A DNA stretch of 64,000 bases from Sphingobacterium micropteri (GTDB lineage: Bacteria > Bacteroidota > Bacteroidia > Sphingobacteriales > Sphingobacteriaceae), in the NCBI RefSeq assembly GCF_014692515.1, contig NZ_JACOIK010000005.1, forward strand, positions 248,001 to 312,000, given 5' to 3'. How positions within the stretch are numbered: the stretch's first letter is position 1; each line of letters opens with the position of its first letter. The translations under genes and the position numbers were made by a program. Of the stretch, positions 1 through 6,972 are shown piece by piece. The notes below the pieces were generated by a model that made no database searches, was not told the origin of the DNA, and was given only the letters and a program-made list of their open reading frames with translations.

Positions 1-675
1 GATTTTATCAATAATCTAACACATGAGTTTAAAACACCAGTCAGTGTGATCAAGATTGCGGGAAACAACATTCAGAGCAGCGAGAAGTTGTCGGCAGAGG
101 AGCAACGTATGTATGGGAAGATTTTGGACCAGGAAGCGGATAAATTAAACAGTTTGATGAATAAGTTATTATCATTTGCACAAATTGAAAATAAATCTAT
201 CAAACCTAATAAAGAAGAGGTGGGAGTAGAGGAGTTTTGCGAACCAATTTTTGAAGCAGTGAGATTAAAATATGCTGATTTAAACTTTTCCTATGCTATC
301 GATGTCCAAAACAATATGGTCGTGGATACAACGCTTTTGTTGAGTGTGTTTCAAAATTTGATTGATAATGCCTATAAATATTCGGAGCCACAGCGTAAGT
401 TCCTACATATCGATGTACAACAAAACAAGAAAAATTTTGTTATAAAATTTAAAGATAAAGGGATAGGCATAAATAAAAAGGAATTTAATAGTATTTTTAA
501 AAAATTTTATAGAGTAAAGAACCAATTCAACCAACAAGGAAGCATTGGTTTAGGTTTAGCGTTCTGCAAGGAAATTGTAGATTTCATGGGGGGAGAGATT
601 AAAGTAGATAGTATGCCGGGTCAAGGTACTACTTTTACATTACTCTTGCCGCTAGGACCAAAAAGAACTAAATAA
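1..675 (+). CDS. Sensor histidine kinase, C-terminal part (5' end outside window)
   Basis: The frame is open from base 1, so the gene starts upstream of the window. The first visible residues form a HisKA H-box (NNLTHEFKTP, phospho-acceptor His near base 22). A HATPase_c domain follows with an N-box (NLIDNAYKY), a G1 box (DKGIGI) and a G2 box (GLGLAFCKEIV), ending in a typical kinase C-terminus. The internal GTG at 46 is not a real start because the H-box lies before it. The gene ends 4 bases before an OmpR-type regulator, so the two form a two-component pair. The sensor and membrane domains are not visible and the stimulus is unknown. Confidence 0.95.
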   Translation, partial: DFINNLTHEFKTPVSVIKIAGNNIQSSEKLSAEEQRMYGKILDQEADKLNSLMNKLLSFAQIENKSIKPNKEEVGVEEFCEPIFEAVRLKYADLNFSYAIDVQNNMVVDTTLLLSVFQNLIDNAYKYSEPQRKFLHIDVQQNKKNFVIKFKDKGIGINKKEFNSIFKKFYRVKNQFNQQGSIGLGLAFCKEIVDFMGGEIKVDSMPGQGTTFTLLLPLGPKRTK

Positions 676-679
676 TATT

Positions 680-1378
680 ATGAGTAAAGATATCACGATT
701 GCTGTAATAGAAGACGACGAAAATTTGCGTTTTTTGGTAGCACACCGCTTGCAAACAGAAGGATATAAGGTTCTTCAGGCAGCTAATGGCTTGGAAGCTG
801 AAGAGCAAATACTACAAGAGAAGCCTGATGTGGTTCTCCTTGATTGGATGCTTCCGGGAAAAGAAGGTATTGATGTATGTGAATCTGTCCGCAAAGCTGG
901 TTTTGAGAATATCATTATCATGATGACGGCTAAGTCGCAGGATGTGGACAAGATTGATGCTTATAGCTATGGTGTAACCGATTACATTACGAAACCCTTT
1001 AATATGGATGTGTTGGTGGCCATGATTGAAAACAAAGTACGGTTCTTTTTGCCGAAAAACAACGATGTTTATACGTTTGGTAAAACAGAGCACCACCCCA
1101 CCATACATTCTTTGGTAAGAGACGGACGGAAAATAGAATTGACGATATTGGAAAATCGGATATTGCTGTATTTTCTTCAAAATGTCGGAAAGGAAATTAC
1201 ACGCGAGGAACTTATGGAGGTTGTTTGGGGCTATAGTTCCAACGTAAACACGCGAACCCTAGATATGCATGTGGTACGTCTTCGCAAAAAAATCGAAACG
1301 AATCCAGATAAGCCACATTATTTACAGACTGTCCGCGGATTGGGGTATAAATTTGTCGATACAGACGAGCAAGAATAA
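680..1378 (+). CDS. OmpR/PhoB-family response regulator
   Basis: 232 residues. The N-terminal receiver domain (about 1-120) has the acidic pair EDDE, the phosphorylated Asp in VVLLDWMLPGKEG, and the conserved Thr and Lys (TAKS, ITKPF). The C-terminal winged helix (about 135-230) has the Trans_reg_C signature around TRTLDMHVVRLRKKIE and the end motif VRGLGYKF. The length is standard. It follows the sensor kinase by 4 bases and is almost certainly its cognate regulator, co-transcribed with it. Target genes cannot be read from the sequence. Confidence 0.95.
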   Translation: MSKDITIAVIEDDENLRFLVAHRLQTEGYKVLQAANGLEAEEQILQEKPDVVLLDWMLPGKEGIDVCESVRKAGFENIIIMMTAKSQDVDKIDAYSYGVTDYITKPFNMDVLVAMIENKVRFFLPKNNDVYTFGKTEHHPTIHSLVRDGRKIELTILENRILLYFLQNVGKEITREELMEVVWGYSSNVNTRTLDMHVVRLRKKIETNPDKPHYLQTVRGLGYKFVDTDEQE

Positions 1379-1387
1379 CAAAAGAAA

Positions 1388-1419
1388 TTTGCTTTTTTAG
1401 AAGTTGCTTGCTATCTTAG
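1388..1419 (+). promoter_or_regulatory. Candidate greA promoter (TTTG-N20-TATCTTAG)
   Basis: TTTG at 1388-1391 is separated by 20 bases from TATCTTAG at 1412-1419, one base off the Bacteroidota -7 consensus TAnnTTTG. The -7 box sits inside a small dyad TTGCTA-TCT-TAGCAA (1408-1422). If used, transcription would start near 1426, just before the hairpin at 1431-1478. Inferred from the motif only. Confidence 0.45.
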
Positions 1420-1430
1420 CAAACAGTGAG

Positions 1431-1478
1431 CAAGACCATGTTGTCCTGACAAAGGGCGGTATGGTCTTGTCTTTTTTT
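1431..1478 (+). terminator. Hairpin with T-tract between the response regulator and greA
   Basis: CAAGACCAT (1431-1439) pairs perfectly with ATGGTCTTG (1461-1469), with a 21-base loop, followed by a run of eight T. It can end the upstream two-component operon. It also lies between the candidate promoter at 1388-1419 and the greA start at 1511, so it could act as a leader attenuator. Confidence 0.7.
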
Positions 1479-1510
1479 TAATTTTTTTTTGGAACAAATA
1501 ATGTAAAAAT

Positions 1511-1984
1511 ATGGCAGAAGTAACTTATTACACACAAGAGGGATTAGATAAGCTGAAGCAAGAGTTACAGTATCTAAAAACGGAAGGCCGCGCAAATATC
1601 GCAAAAGCGATAGCAGAGGCAAGGGATAAGGGAGATTTATCCGAAAATGCAGAATATGATGCTGCAAAAGAAGCACAGGGGTTGCATGAAGCAAAGATCG
1701 CTAAGTTAGAAGGTGTCTTAGCTAGTGCTCGCCTAATTGACGAATCTAATCTAGACACGTCAAAGGTATTGGCTTTATCCTATGTCAAAATTAAAAACAA
1801 GAAAAACAATGCCGTAATGACGTATCAGCTGGTTTCGGAGACGGAAGCTGACTTGAAGGCCGGGAAGATTTCGGTGAAATCACCCATTGCACAAGGGCTT
1901 CTTGGTAAATCTGTAGGAGAGGTTGCTCAAGTAGAAGCGCCGGCGGGTGTCATGGAGTTTGAAATCTTGGAAATTTCAAGATAA
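1511..1984 (+). CDS. greA: Transcription elongation factor GreA
   Basis: 157 residues, the usual GreA length. The N-terminal coiled coil (about 5-75) contains the typical GreA segment ending in RDKGDLSENAEYDAAKE, with the acidic tip that reaches into the RNA polymerase secondary channel. The C-terminal FKBP-like domain (about 80-157) contains SPIAQGLLGKSVGE. GreA stimulates cleavage of the backtracked transcript so that stalled polymerase can resume. The gene is monocistronic, bounded by hairpins at 1431-1478 and 1999-2079. The start is the ATG at 1511 after an A-rich stretch, as is common in this phylum. Confidence 0.97.
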   Translation: MAEVTYYTQEGLDKLKQELQYLKTEGRANIAKAIAEARDKGDLSENAEYDAAKEAQGLHEAKIAKLEGVLASARLIDESNLDTSKVLALSYVKIKNKKNNAVMTYQLVSETEADLKAGKISVKSPIAQGLLGKSVGEVAQVEAPAGVMEFEILEISR

Positions 1985-1998
1985 AAAGATGAACGGTT

Positions 1999-2026
1999 AT
2001 GTGCGGTTTCTGCCATAACCGCACAT
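1999..2026 (+). terminator. Hairpin 3' of greA (first of two)
   Basis: ATGTGCGGTT (1999-2008) pairs with AACCGCACAT (2017-2026) over an 8-base loop, 14 bases after the greA stop. It has no T-tract of its own, so it may protect the 3' end or work together with the next hairpin. Confidence 0.55.
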
Positions 2027-2046
2027 CGTTTAAAGAAGATAATTTG

Positions 2047-2079
2047 AAACGGTTGCTAAATCTTGCAACCGTTTTTTTA
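2047..2079 (+). terminator. Intrinsic terminator 3' of greA
   Basis: AAACGGTTGC (2047-2056) and GCAACCGTTT (2065-2074) form a perfect 10-bp stem with an 8-base loop, and the stem runs into a seven-T tract. This is a classic Rho-independent terminator for greA. Confidence 0.85.
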
Positions 2080-2121
2080 TATTTCCTCTAAGAATAAAGT
2101 CTTTGATGGCAGAGGAGAATT

Positions 2122-2184
2122 ACATAAATTCATTTTATATGTGACGCATTATATTGCACATAAAAGTGAATTTATGTAAGTTTG
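2122..2184 (+). promoter_or_regulatory. Promoter of the HIT gene with an overlapping 21-bp inverted repeat
   Basis: TTG at 2154-2156, a 20-base spacer and TAAGTTTG at 2177-2184 match the Bacteroidota promoter pattern, 28 bases before the ATG at 2213. An imperfect inverted repeat with arms at 2122-2143 and 2157-2177 (both begin or end as ACATAAATTCA or its complement) has its right arm exactly on the spacer between -33 and -7. That placement suggests an operator or a DNA hairpin. Confidence 0.6.
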
Positions 2185-2212
2185 TTTGTTTTTTCTTTAA
2201 AAAAGATAAAAG

Positions 2213-2623
2213 ATGTCAACAATTTTTTCAAAGATAGTGTCGGGTGAGATCCCTGCTTATAAAGTAGCAGAAAGTATCGATTATTTAGCTTTTTTGGATA
2301 TCAGTCCTTTAGCTAAAGGCCATGTATTGGTTATCCCTAAAAAAGAAACAGATTATATCTTTGATATTAATGACGACGAATACATGGGTATGTGGGTGTT
2401 TGCGAAGATTGTAGCTCAAGGTGTAAAAAACGTTTTTCCTTGCCGAAAAGTAGGAATTGCTGTAGTCGGTTTGGAGGTAGCACATGCTCATATTCATTTA
2501 ATCCCTTTAAATGAAGTGGACGACATGAACTTTGCCCGTCCTAAATTGAGCTTGTCAAATGATGAAATGACGAAAATAGCTGAAGATATTAGGGAAGCCA
2601 TTTCGGAAGTGACGAATTCGTGA
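2213..2623 (+). CDS. HIT-family nucleotide-binding hydrolase
   Basis: 136 residues, a full-length histidine-triad protein. The signature HAHIHLIPLN carries the three His residues of the HxHxHxx motif. The N-terminus (IFSKIVSGEIPAYKVAE, SPLAKGHVLVIPK) is typical of the HinT/PKCI branch, which hydrolyses nucleoside phosphoramidates and related adenylates in the cytoplasm. It has its own promoter (2154-2184) and is separated from the next operon by 67 bases. The natural substrate is not known for most members. Confidence 0.93.
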   Translation: MSTIFSKIVSGEIPAYKVAESIDYLAFLDISPLAKGHVLVIPKKETDYIFDINDDEYMGMWVFAKIVAQGVKNVFPCRKVGIAVVGLEVAHAHIHLIPLNEVDDMNFARPKLSLSNDEMTKIAEDIREAISEVTNS

Positions 2624-2690
2624 TTAATAGTATCTAAACGAGAAACGAAAGATTTTAGATCGGCTTTTGCTGATAGACTAAATAGAAATT

Positions 2691-3365
2691 ATGCAAGATT
2701 TGTGGCTGTCCTTTCAGCAATTGATGGATCCGGAATATTTATTAAGCCATGGCGGATTCTATATCGTAGTGCTGATTGTCTTTGCTGAAACAGGCCTATT
2801 CTTTGGCTTCTTTTTGCCCGGGGATTACTTGTTATTTTTAGCGGGCTTATTTTGTGCGTTAGGAAAAATTGATGTTGATATCGTAACCATGTATTTCGGG
2901 ATTCTCGGAGCCGGAATTTTAGGGAACTTTACGGGTTATTGGTTTGGCTATCGAACGGGGCCCGTACTCTTCAAACGAAAAGATTCTCTTCTTTTCAAAC
3001 GTAAATACGTCATTATGGCGGAAGAATTTTATCAAAAATATGGGGGGACCGCGTTAATTATAGGGCGCTTTGTGCCGATCGTTCGTACTTTTGCACCCAT
3101 ATTTGCGGGTGTCGTGAAATTGAATTTTCGAAAATTTATTTTCTATAACGTCGCGGGTGCACTTTTATGGGTTAGCTTGTTGACCTTGACCGGATATTTT
3201 CTGGGGGTTAAGTTTCCCGCCATTATCAATTATGTAGAATATATCATTGTTGGATTGATAGTTATCGCCTTTTTACCCATTGTTATCGCATTGCTTAAAA
3301 GGTGGCTAAAGAATAGGAAAAAAGAAACAAATAAAACAAACAGTAATAACAGTAACGTTAATTAA
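2691..3365 (+). CDS. DedA-family (SNARE-associated/VTT) inner-membrane protein
   Basis: 224 residues with several hydrophobic segments (about 20-45, 55-90, 140-175, 180-210). The region FAETGLFFGFFLPGDYLLF near the N-terminus and the downstream GRFVPIVRTFAPIFAGV motif (with the conserved arginines) define the DedA/VTT family, linked to lipid flipping and membrane homeostasis. The C-tail is Lys/Asn-rich. It starts an apparent four-gene operon with ppa, a CorC-like protein and rsmE, with gaps of 3, 8 and 7 bases. The specific substrate cannot be inferred. Confidence 0.93.
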   Translation: MQDLWLSFQQLMDPEYLLSHGGFYIVVLIVFAETGLFFGFFLPGDYLLFLAGLFCALGKIDVDIVTMYFGILGAGILGNFTGYWFGYRTGPVLFKRKDSLLFKRKYVIMAEEFYQKYGGTALIIGRFVPIVRTFAPIFAGVVKLNFRKFIFYNVAGALLWVSLLTLTGYFLGVKFPAIINYVEYIIVGLIVIAFLPIVIALLKRWLKNRKKETNKTNSNNSNVN

Positions 3366-3368
3366 TTA

Positions 3369-3911
3369 ATGAACAAACAACATCCTTGGCATCAGATAGC
3401 TCCTGGGAGCGACGTGCCAAATTCGGTCAATGCCATCATTGAAATTACAAACGGCTCAAAGGGGAAGTATGAATTAGATAAAGAAACAGGTCTTCTTTTA
3501 TTGGACCGTGTTTTAAGTTCGTCTGTTATATATCCTGCTAATTATGGTTTTATCCCACAAACTTATTGTGACGATAAGGACCCGTTGGATATCTTGGTGA
3601 TATGCTCGGTAGATATTTTACCAATGACATTGGTAGAGGCTAAGGTAATCGGTGTGATGAATATGGTTGACGGCGGAGAACAGGATGATAAAATTATTGC
3701 TGTAGCGAAGCACGACCCTAAGTATAGCTATCTGAATCATATGGAAGATTTAGCACCGCATATCATGAAGGAAATCGTTCAGTTTTTTGAAAGCTACAAA
3801 GCGCTTGAAAAGAAAAAAGTGAGTGTAGACGGTATCCACGGTCGCGAGCGTGCACAGGAAATCTTATTGGAAAGTATCGAATTGTATAAAAAAGAATTCG
3901 GTAACAAATAA
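3369..3911 (+). CDS. ppa: Inorganic pyrophosphatase, family I
   Basis: 180 residues. It hydrolyses pyrophosphate to phosphate, pulling biosynthetic reactions forward. Visible family I marks are the KYELDK segment, YPANYGFIPQTYCDD, the metal-binding signature DKDPLDILV, and VDGGEQDDKIIAV with acidic ligands. The length fits the bacterial soluble enzyme. It starts 3 bases after the DedA stop and ends 8 bases before the CorC-like gene. Confidence 0.96.
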   Translation: MNKQHPWHQIAPGSDVPNSVNAIIEITNGSKGKYELDKETGLLLLDRVLSSSVIYPANYGFIPQTYCDDKDPLDILVICSVDILPMTLVEAKVIGVMNMVDGGEQDDKIIAVAKHDPKYSYLNHMEDLAPHIMKEIVQFFESYKALEKKKVSVDGIHGRERAQEILLESIELYKKEFGNK

Positions 3912-3919
3912 TTTTTAGC

Positions 3920-5236
3920 ATGGCTATCGATGTTTTTTGGACGGTATTTTTGGTTTTGGCTAATGGTTTTTTCGTAGCTGCGGAATTTGCAATTGTCAAA
4001 GTTCGGGCTTCACAGATTGAGCTACAAGCAAAGTCGGGAAGTAAAGTCGCCAAAATTGCCAAGAATATCACCGAACACTTAGATGGTTATTTAGCCGCTA
4101 CACAGCTAGGTATTACACTGGCCTCTCTTGCACTCGGATGGGTGGGAGAGGCGGTGATGACACGTATTGTCCATGAATTTTTTGGGCTGTTCAATGTCGA
4201 ACTGACCGGAACAATAGCGAAAAACTTGGGACATGTTCTTGCTTTTAGTATTATTACCTTTTTGCATATCGTCTTTGGTGAACTGGCACCGAAATCCATT
4301 GCCATACAACGTCCCGTAGCGACAACCATGAGGATTGCGGCACCACTTCAGTTTTTTTATTATATTTTCAGACCAATTATTTGGTTACTCAATGGGTTTG
4401 CTAATTTCTTATTACGCTTAATTGGCATAGAAGTTAACGCCCACGAAGCCCATCACTCTTCCGAAGAGTTACAATATCTGTTAGAAAAAGGGAAAGAAAG
4501 TGGTGCGCTGAATAATGCGGAACATGAACTCATTAAGAACGTTTTTGATTTTAATGAACGTATTGTGAAGAATATCATGGTTCCACGTACCAAGATTGTT
4601 GCGGTAGAGATTACAGATACGGCCGAAGAACTCATTACTACAGCTACCGAGGAAGGCTATTCCCGTATCCCAATCTATGATGACAATATAGATCAGATTG
4701 TCGGCATTGTCCACACGAAGGATTTATTACCCATTATTGTACAGGGTAAGGAAGTTATCTTAAAAAATATTATACGTAAACCCTATTTTATCCCGGAGAC
4801 GAAGAAAATAAACGATTTGATGGCTGAATTCCAGCAAAAACGAATTCAAATTGCTATCGTTTTGGATGAATTTGGGGGTACGGCAGGAATGGTGACATTA
4901 GAGGACATCGTAGAGGAATTAGTTGGCGAGATTCAAGATGAGTATGATGAAGAAACACCGGTTGTGGAAAAGATTTCGGAAACAGAGTATATGGTGGATG
5001 CCGGTGCAAGCGTACATGATGTTAACGGATACTTACCGTTAGAGTTACCCGAAAGTTCTGACTATGATACCATGGCGGGTTTAGTAAGCCATTATTTTGA
5101 GAAAATCCCTGATGTTGGTGAGGTGCGGGAAGCAGCAGGATATTCATTCACTATTATCAAGAAAACGCAACAAAACATTGAATTTGTGAAATTGGAATTG
5201 ATGGAGACGCCATACGATGATATTGATGAAGATTAA
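3920..5236 (+). CDS. Hemolysin/CorC-like membrane protein (CNNM-CBS, UPF0053)
   Basis: 438 residues. An N-terminal DUF21/CNNM membrane domain (about 1-190; LANGFFVAAEFAIVKVRASQ, AATQLGITLASLALGWVGE) is followed by a CBS pair (about 210-330; VPRTKIVAVE, YSRIPIYDDNIDQIVGIVH) and a C-terminal CorC_HlyC domain (about 345-430). EFGGTAGMVTLEDIVEELVG is the hallmark of the family. Relatives are involved in magnesium or cobalt efflux and divalent-cation resistance; the hemolysin name is historical. It is the third gene of the DedA-ppa operon. Confidence 0.93.
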   Translation: MAIDVFWTVFLVLANGFFVAAEFAIVKVRASQIELQAKSGSKVAKIAKNITEHLDGYLAATQLGITLASLALGWVGEAVMTRIVHEFFGLFNVELTGTIAKNLGHVLAFSIITFLHIVFGELAPKSIAIQRPVATTMRIAAPLQFFYYIFRPIIWLLNGFANFLLRLIGIEVNAHEAHHSSEELQYLLEKGKESGALNNAEHELIKNVFDFNERIVKNIMVPRTKIVAVEITDTAEELITTATEEGYSRIPIYDDNIDQIVGIVHTKDLLPIIVQGKEVILKNIIRKPYFIPETKKINDLMAEFQQKRIQIAIVLDEFGGTAGMVTLEDIVEELVGEIQDEYDEETPVVEKISETEYMVDAGASVHDVNGYLPLELPESSDYDTMAGLVSHYFEKIPDVGEVREAAGYSFTIIKKTQQNIEFVKLELMETPYDDIDED

Positions 5237-5243
5237 ATAAAGT

Positions 5244-5960
5244 ATGCATCTATTTTATACACCTACTATTGAGCCGCATTATACGGAGTTTATGCTCACG
5301 GAAGATGAAAGTAAGCATGCTATTCGCGTGTTGCGCTTAACGGCTGGGGATGAAATATACTTAGTTGATGGCGTCGGAGGATGGTATACGGCCAAAATCC
5401 TGGATCCACATCCTAAGCGGACTACATTGTCTATATTGCACGTAGAGCAGGATTATGAAAAGCCAGCTTATTATTTGCATGTGGCCGTCGCGCCTACAAA
5501 AAATATGGATAGGATGGAATGGTTTTTGGAAAAAGCTACAGAAGTTGGGATACAGGAAATTACACCTATTGTCTCGTCCCATTCAGAGCGGAAGGAAGTG
5601 AAAAACGAACGTTTGCATAAAGTGGTGATTCCTGCTATGAAACAATCTCTCAAAGCCTATCTCCCCAAAGTCAATCCTGCTGTTTCCCTTCAGCAGTTTT
5701 TCGATCAGATAAAATCAGAAGAATATAAGACTAAGGCGATTGCGCACTGTGCCGATGGAGAAAGACAATATCTAGCTAATATTTGCTCCCCGGGGGAGAA
5801 ATACTTGATCTTGATTGGTCCAGAAGGTGATTTTTCCGAGAATGAAATTGCGCAAGCGCTATCTTTAGGATATCAACCTGTTTCATTAGGAAACAGTCGT
5901 CTCCGTACCGAAACAGCTGCGGTAGCAAGTTGTTTAGAGATTGCGGTTTTAAACCGCTAA
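5244..5960 (+). CDS. rsmE: 16S rRNA m3U1498 methyltransferase RsmE
   Basis: 238 residues. An N-terminal PUA-like domain (about 1-70; HAIRVLRL) precedes a SPOUT methyltransferase domain whose trefoil knot is marked by LIGPEGDFSENEI and LGNSRLRTETAAV, the SAM-binding loops of this family. It methylates U1498 of 16S rRNA on the assembled small subunit. Last gene of the four-gene operon; the inverted-repeat element at 5963-6418 begins right after its stop codon. Confidence 0.95.
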   Translation: MHLFYTPTIEPHYTEFMLTEDESKHAIRVLRLTAGDEIYLVDGVGGWYTAKILDPHPKRTTLSILHVEQDYEKPAYYLHVAVAPTKNMDRMEWFLEKATEVGIQEITPIVSSHSERKEVKNERLHKVVIPAMKQSLKAYLPKVNPAVSLQQFFDQIKSEEYKTKAIAHCADGERQYLANICSPGEKYLILIGPEGDFSENEIAQALSLGYQPVSLGNSRLRTETAAVASCLEIAVLNR

Positions 5961-5962
5961 TT

Positions 5963-6418
5963 CTTCATTTTTTTGTCTTGACACAAAAAAACGAAGCAAA
6001 ACCGATCGAAGAGAGCTCATGGATACCAAAATAAACACGAATCCATAAAAAGGTCAAGACTTGCAAGGTTCCACTACCTTTACTGGTCTATTCCTAAACA
6101 GAATGGAACTCCGTTCGGTCAAACAGCATTCTGTTTTTAACGGAATAGCCTTCGTAAAGCTGGCCGTGGAACAATGCTAGGTCGTGTTAATTCGCGACAC
6201 GACCATCAATTATCGATCGCGTTCATATACGTAATGTACTATCCCTTCCTTAACCTTAATTGTCGCATCCGGATTTTTGACAACTGTAGAAATCCTCTCC
6301 TTGCACTTTCCCGTCCTGTCAAACATCCGAAGAGACGAGGTTTTATGAACAAATGTTTATTTTGGTGTTCATGAGCTCCCGTTGGTCGGTTTGCTTCTTT
6401 TTCACGGGGAAAAAGAAG
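5963..6418. repeat. Hairpin-rich intergenic element with about 80-bp imperfect inverted ends
   Basis: The gap between convergent rsmE and the DUF3299-like gene is one structured element. Each end starts with a terminator-like hairpin (CTTC...GAAG; 5963-5996 and 6394-6418) and continues into similar arms (5993-6050 and, inverted, 6340-6397) sharing GAGCTCATG and ACCAAAATAAAC. A small stem inside each arm is conserved by compensating changes: ATGGAT/ATCCAT on the left and ATGAAC/GTTCAT on the right. The centre has further dyads: AAACAGAATG/CATTCTGTTT (6096-6136) and GGTCGTGT/ACACGACC (6180-6204). There is no convincing ORF. It could be a MITE-like insertion or paired 3'-end RNA structures. Confidence 0.7.
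6240..6338 (-). repeat. Dispersed REP-like repeat, copy A
   Basis: Read on the minus strand, this stretch matches 33729-33852 closely. The best part is about 50 bases around CAGTTGTCAAAAATCCGG followed by ATGCGA. Within the copy, CGGATGTTTGAC and GTCAAAAATCCG form an inverted pair (11 of 12 positions). Both copies lie in intergenic DNA, as expected for REP or BIME elements. Confidence 0.7.
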
Positions 6419-6450
6419 ATGAAAGAGTTTATATAAAGAAAACCTTTGTT

Positions 6451-6936
6451 TTATTTCACAATAACAGCATCAACAATCTGAATCTCTGCATTCCCTTTTA
6501 AAGGCTCCGGATTGAATACCATTTTTCCTTTTATCTTAATAGGTTCCTCGGTAAATCTTACCGATTCGCTTTTCATGAAGATTTCGACCATGGGTGGGAT
6601 ACCATTGCTTCCGCAGAAAGCACATTGCATAACAGGAAGTACAGAAAGCATAAATGTTTTGTGATTACGGCCGCTGTTTAAGGGTACCAGATAACCCGGA
6701 AGTTCCACTACTTTATTCTCTAATGTTTTTAAAGCAGGAGGGTAATGGGGCGTGTACACTTTTTTGTTGTTCTCCGTTGTCACTTTATACATCATCTTGT
6801 CGATCGCCTCCCACGTGCTGTTCATCATCGGCGTATGGTCGGGCGTGTTCATCTCCGGAAACTGCCCAATTTGGGCTTTTGCTATACCGAAGGTGAATAA
6901 TGTAATAATGAATGTTAATATTGTTGTTTGCTTCAT
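6451..6936 (-). CDS. Secreted DUF3299-like protein of a metal ABC operon
   Basis: 161 residues with a clear signal peptide (TILTFIITLFTFGIAKAQ). The middle contains VVELPGYLVPLN, then HKTFMLSVLPVMQCAFCGS with a CxFC pair, and ends in a small beta domain. This resembles DUF3299-type periplasmic proteins. From memory of the family, these occur beside MacB/LolE-like permeases with His-rich inserts, as in the zinc-regulated Zrg genes of Vibrio. It is the last gene of the minus-strand set ATPase-permease-this protein, 36 bases after the permease. The Cys pair and Met/His residues could bind a metal. The family assignment is from pattern recognition and not certain. Confidence 0.65.
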   Translation of the reverse strand: MKQTTILTFIITLFTFGIAKAQIGQFPEMNTPDHTPMMNSTWEAIDKMMYKVTTENNKKVYTPHYPPALKTLENKVVELPGYLVPLNSGRNHKTFMLSVLPVMQCAFCGSNGIPPMVEIFMKSESVRFTEEPIKIKGKMVFNPEPLKGNAEIQIVDAVIVK

Positions 6937-6972
6937 TTTTTTATTTGTTGTTATATGGTGACAAGGGTACTA

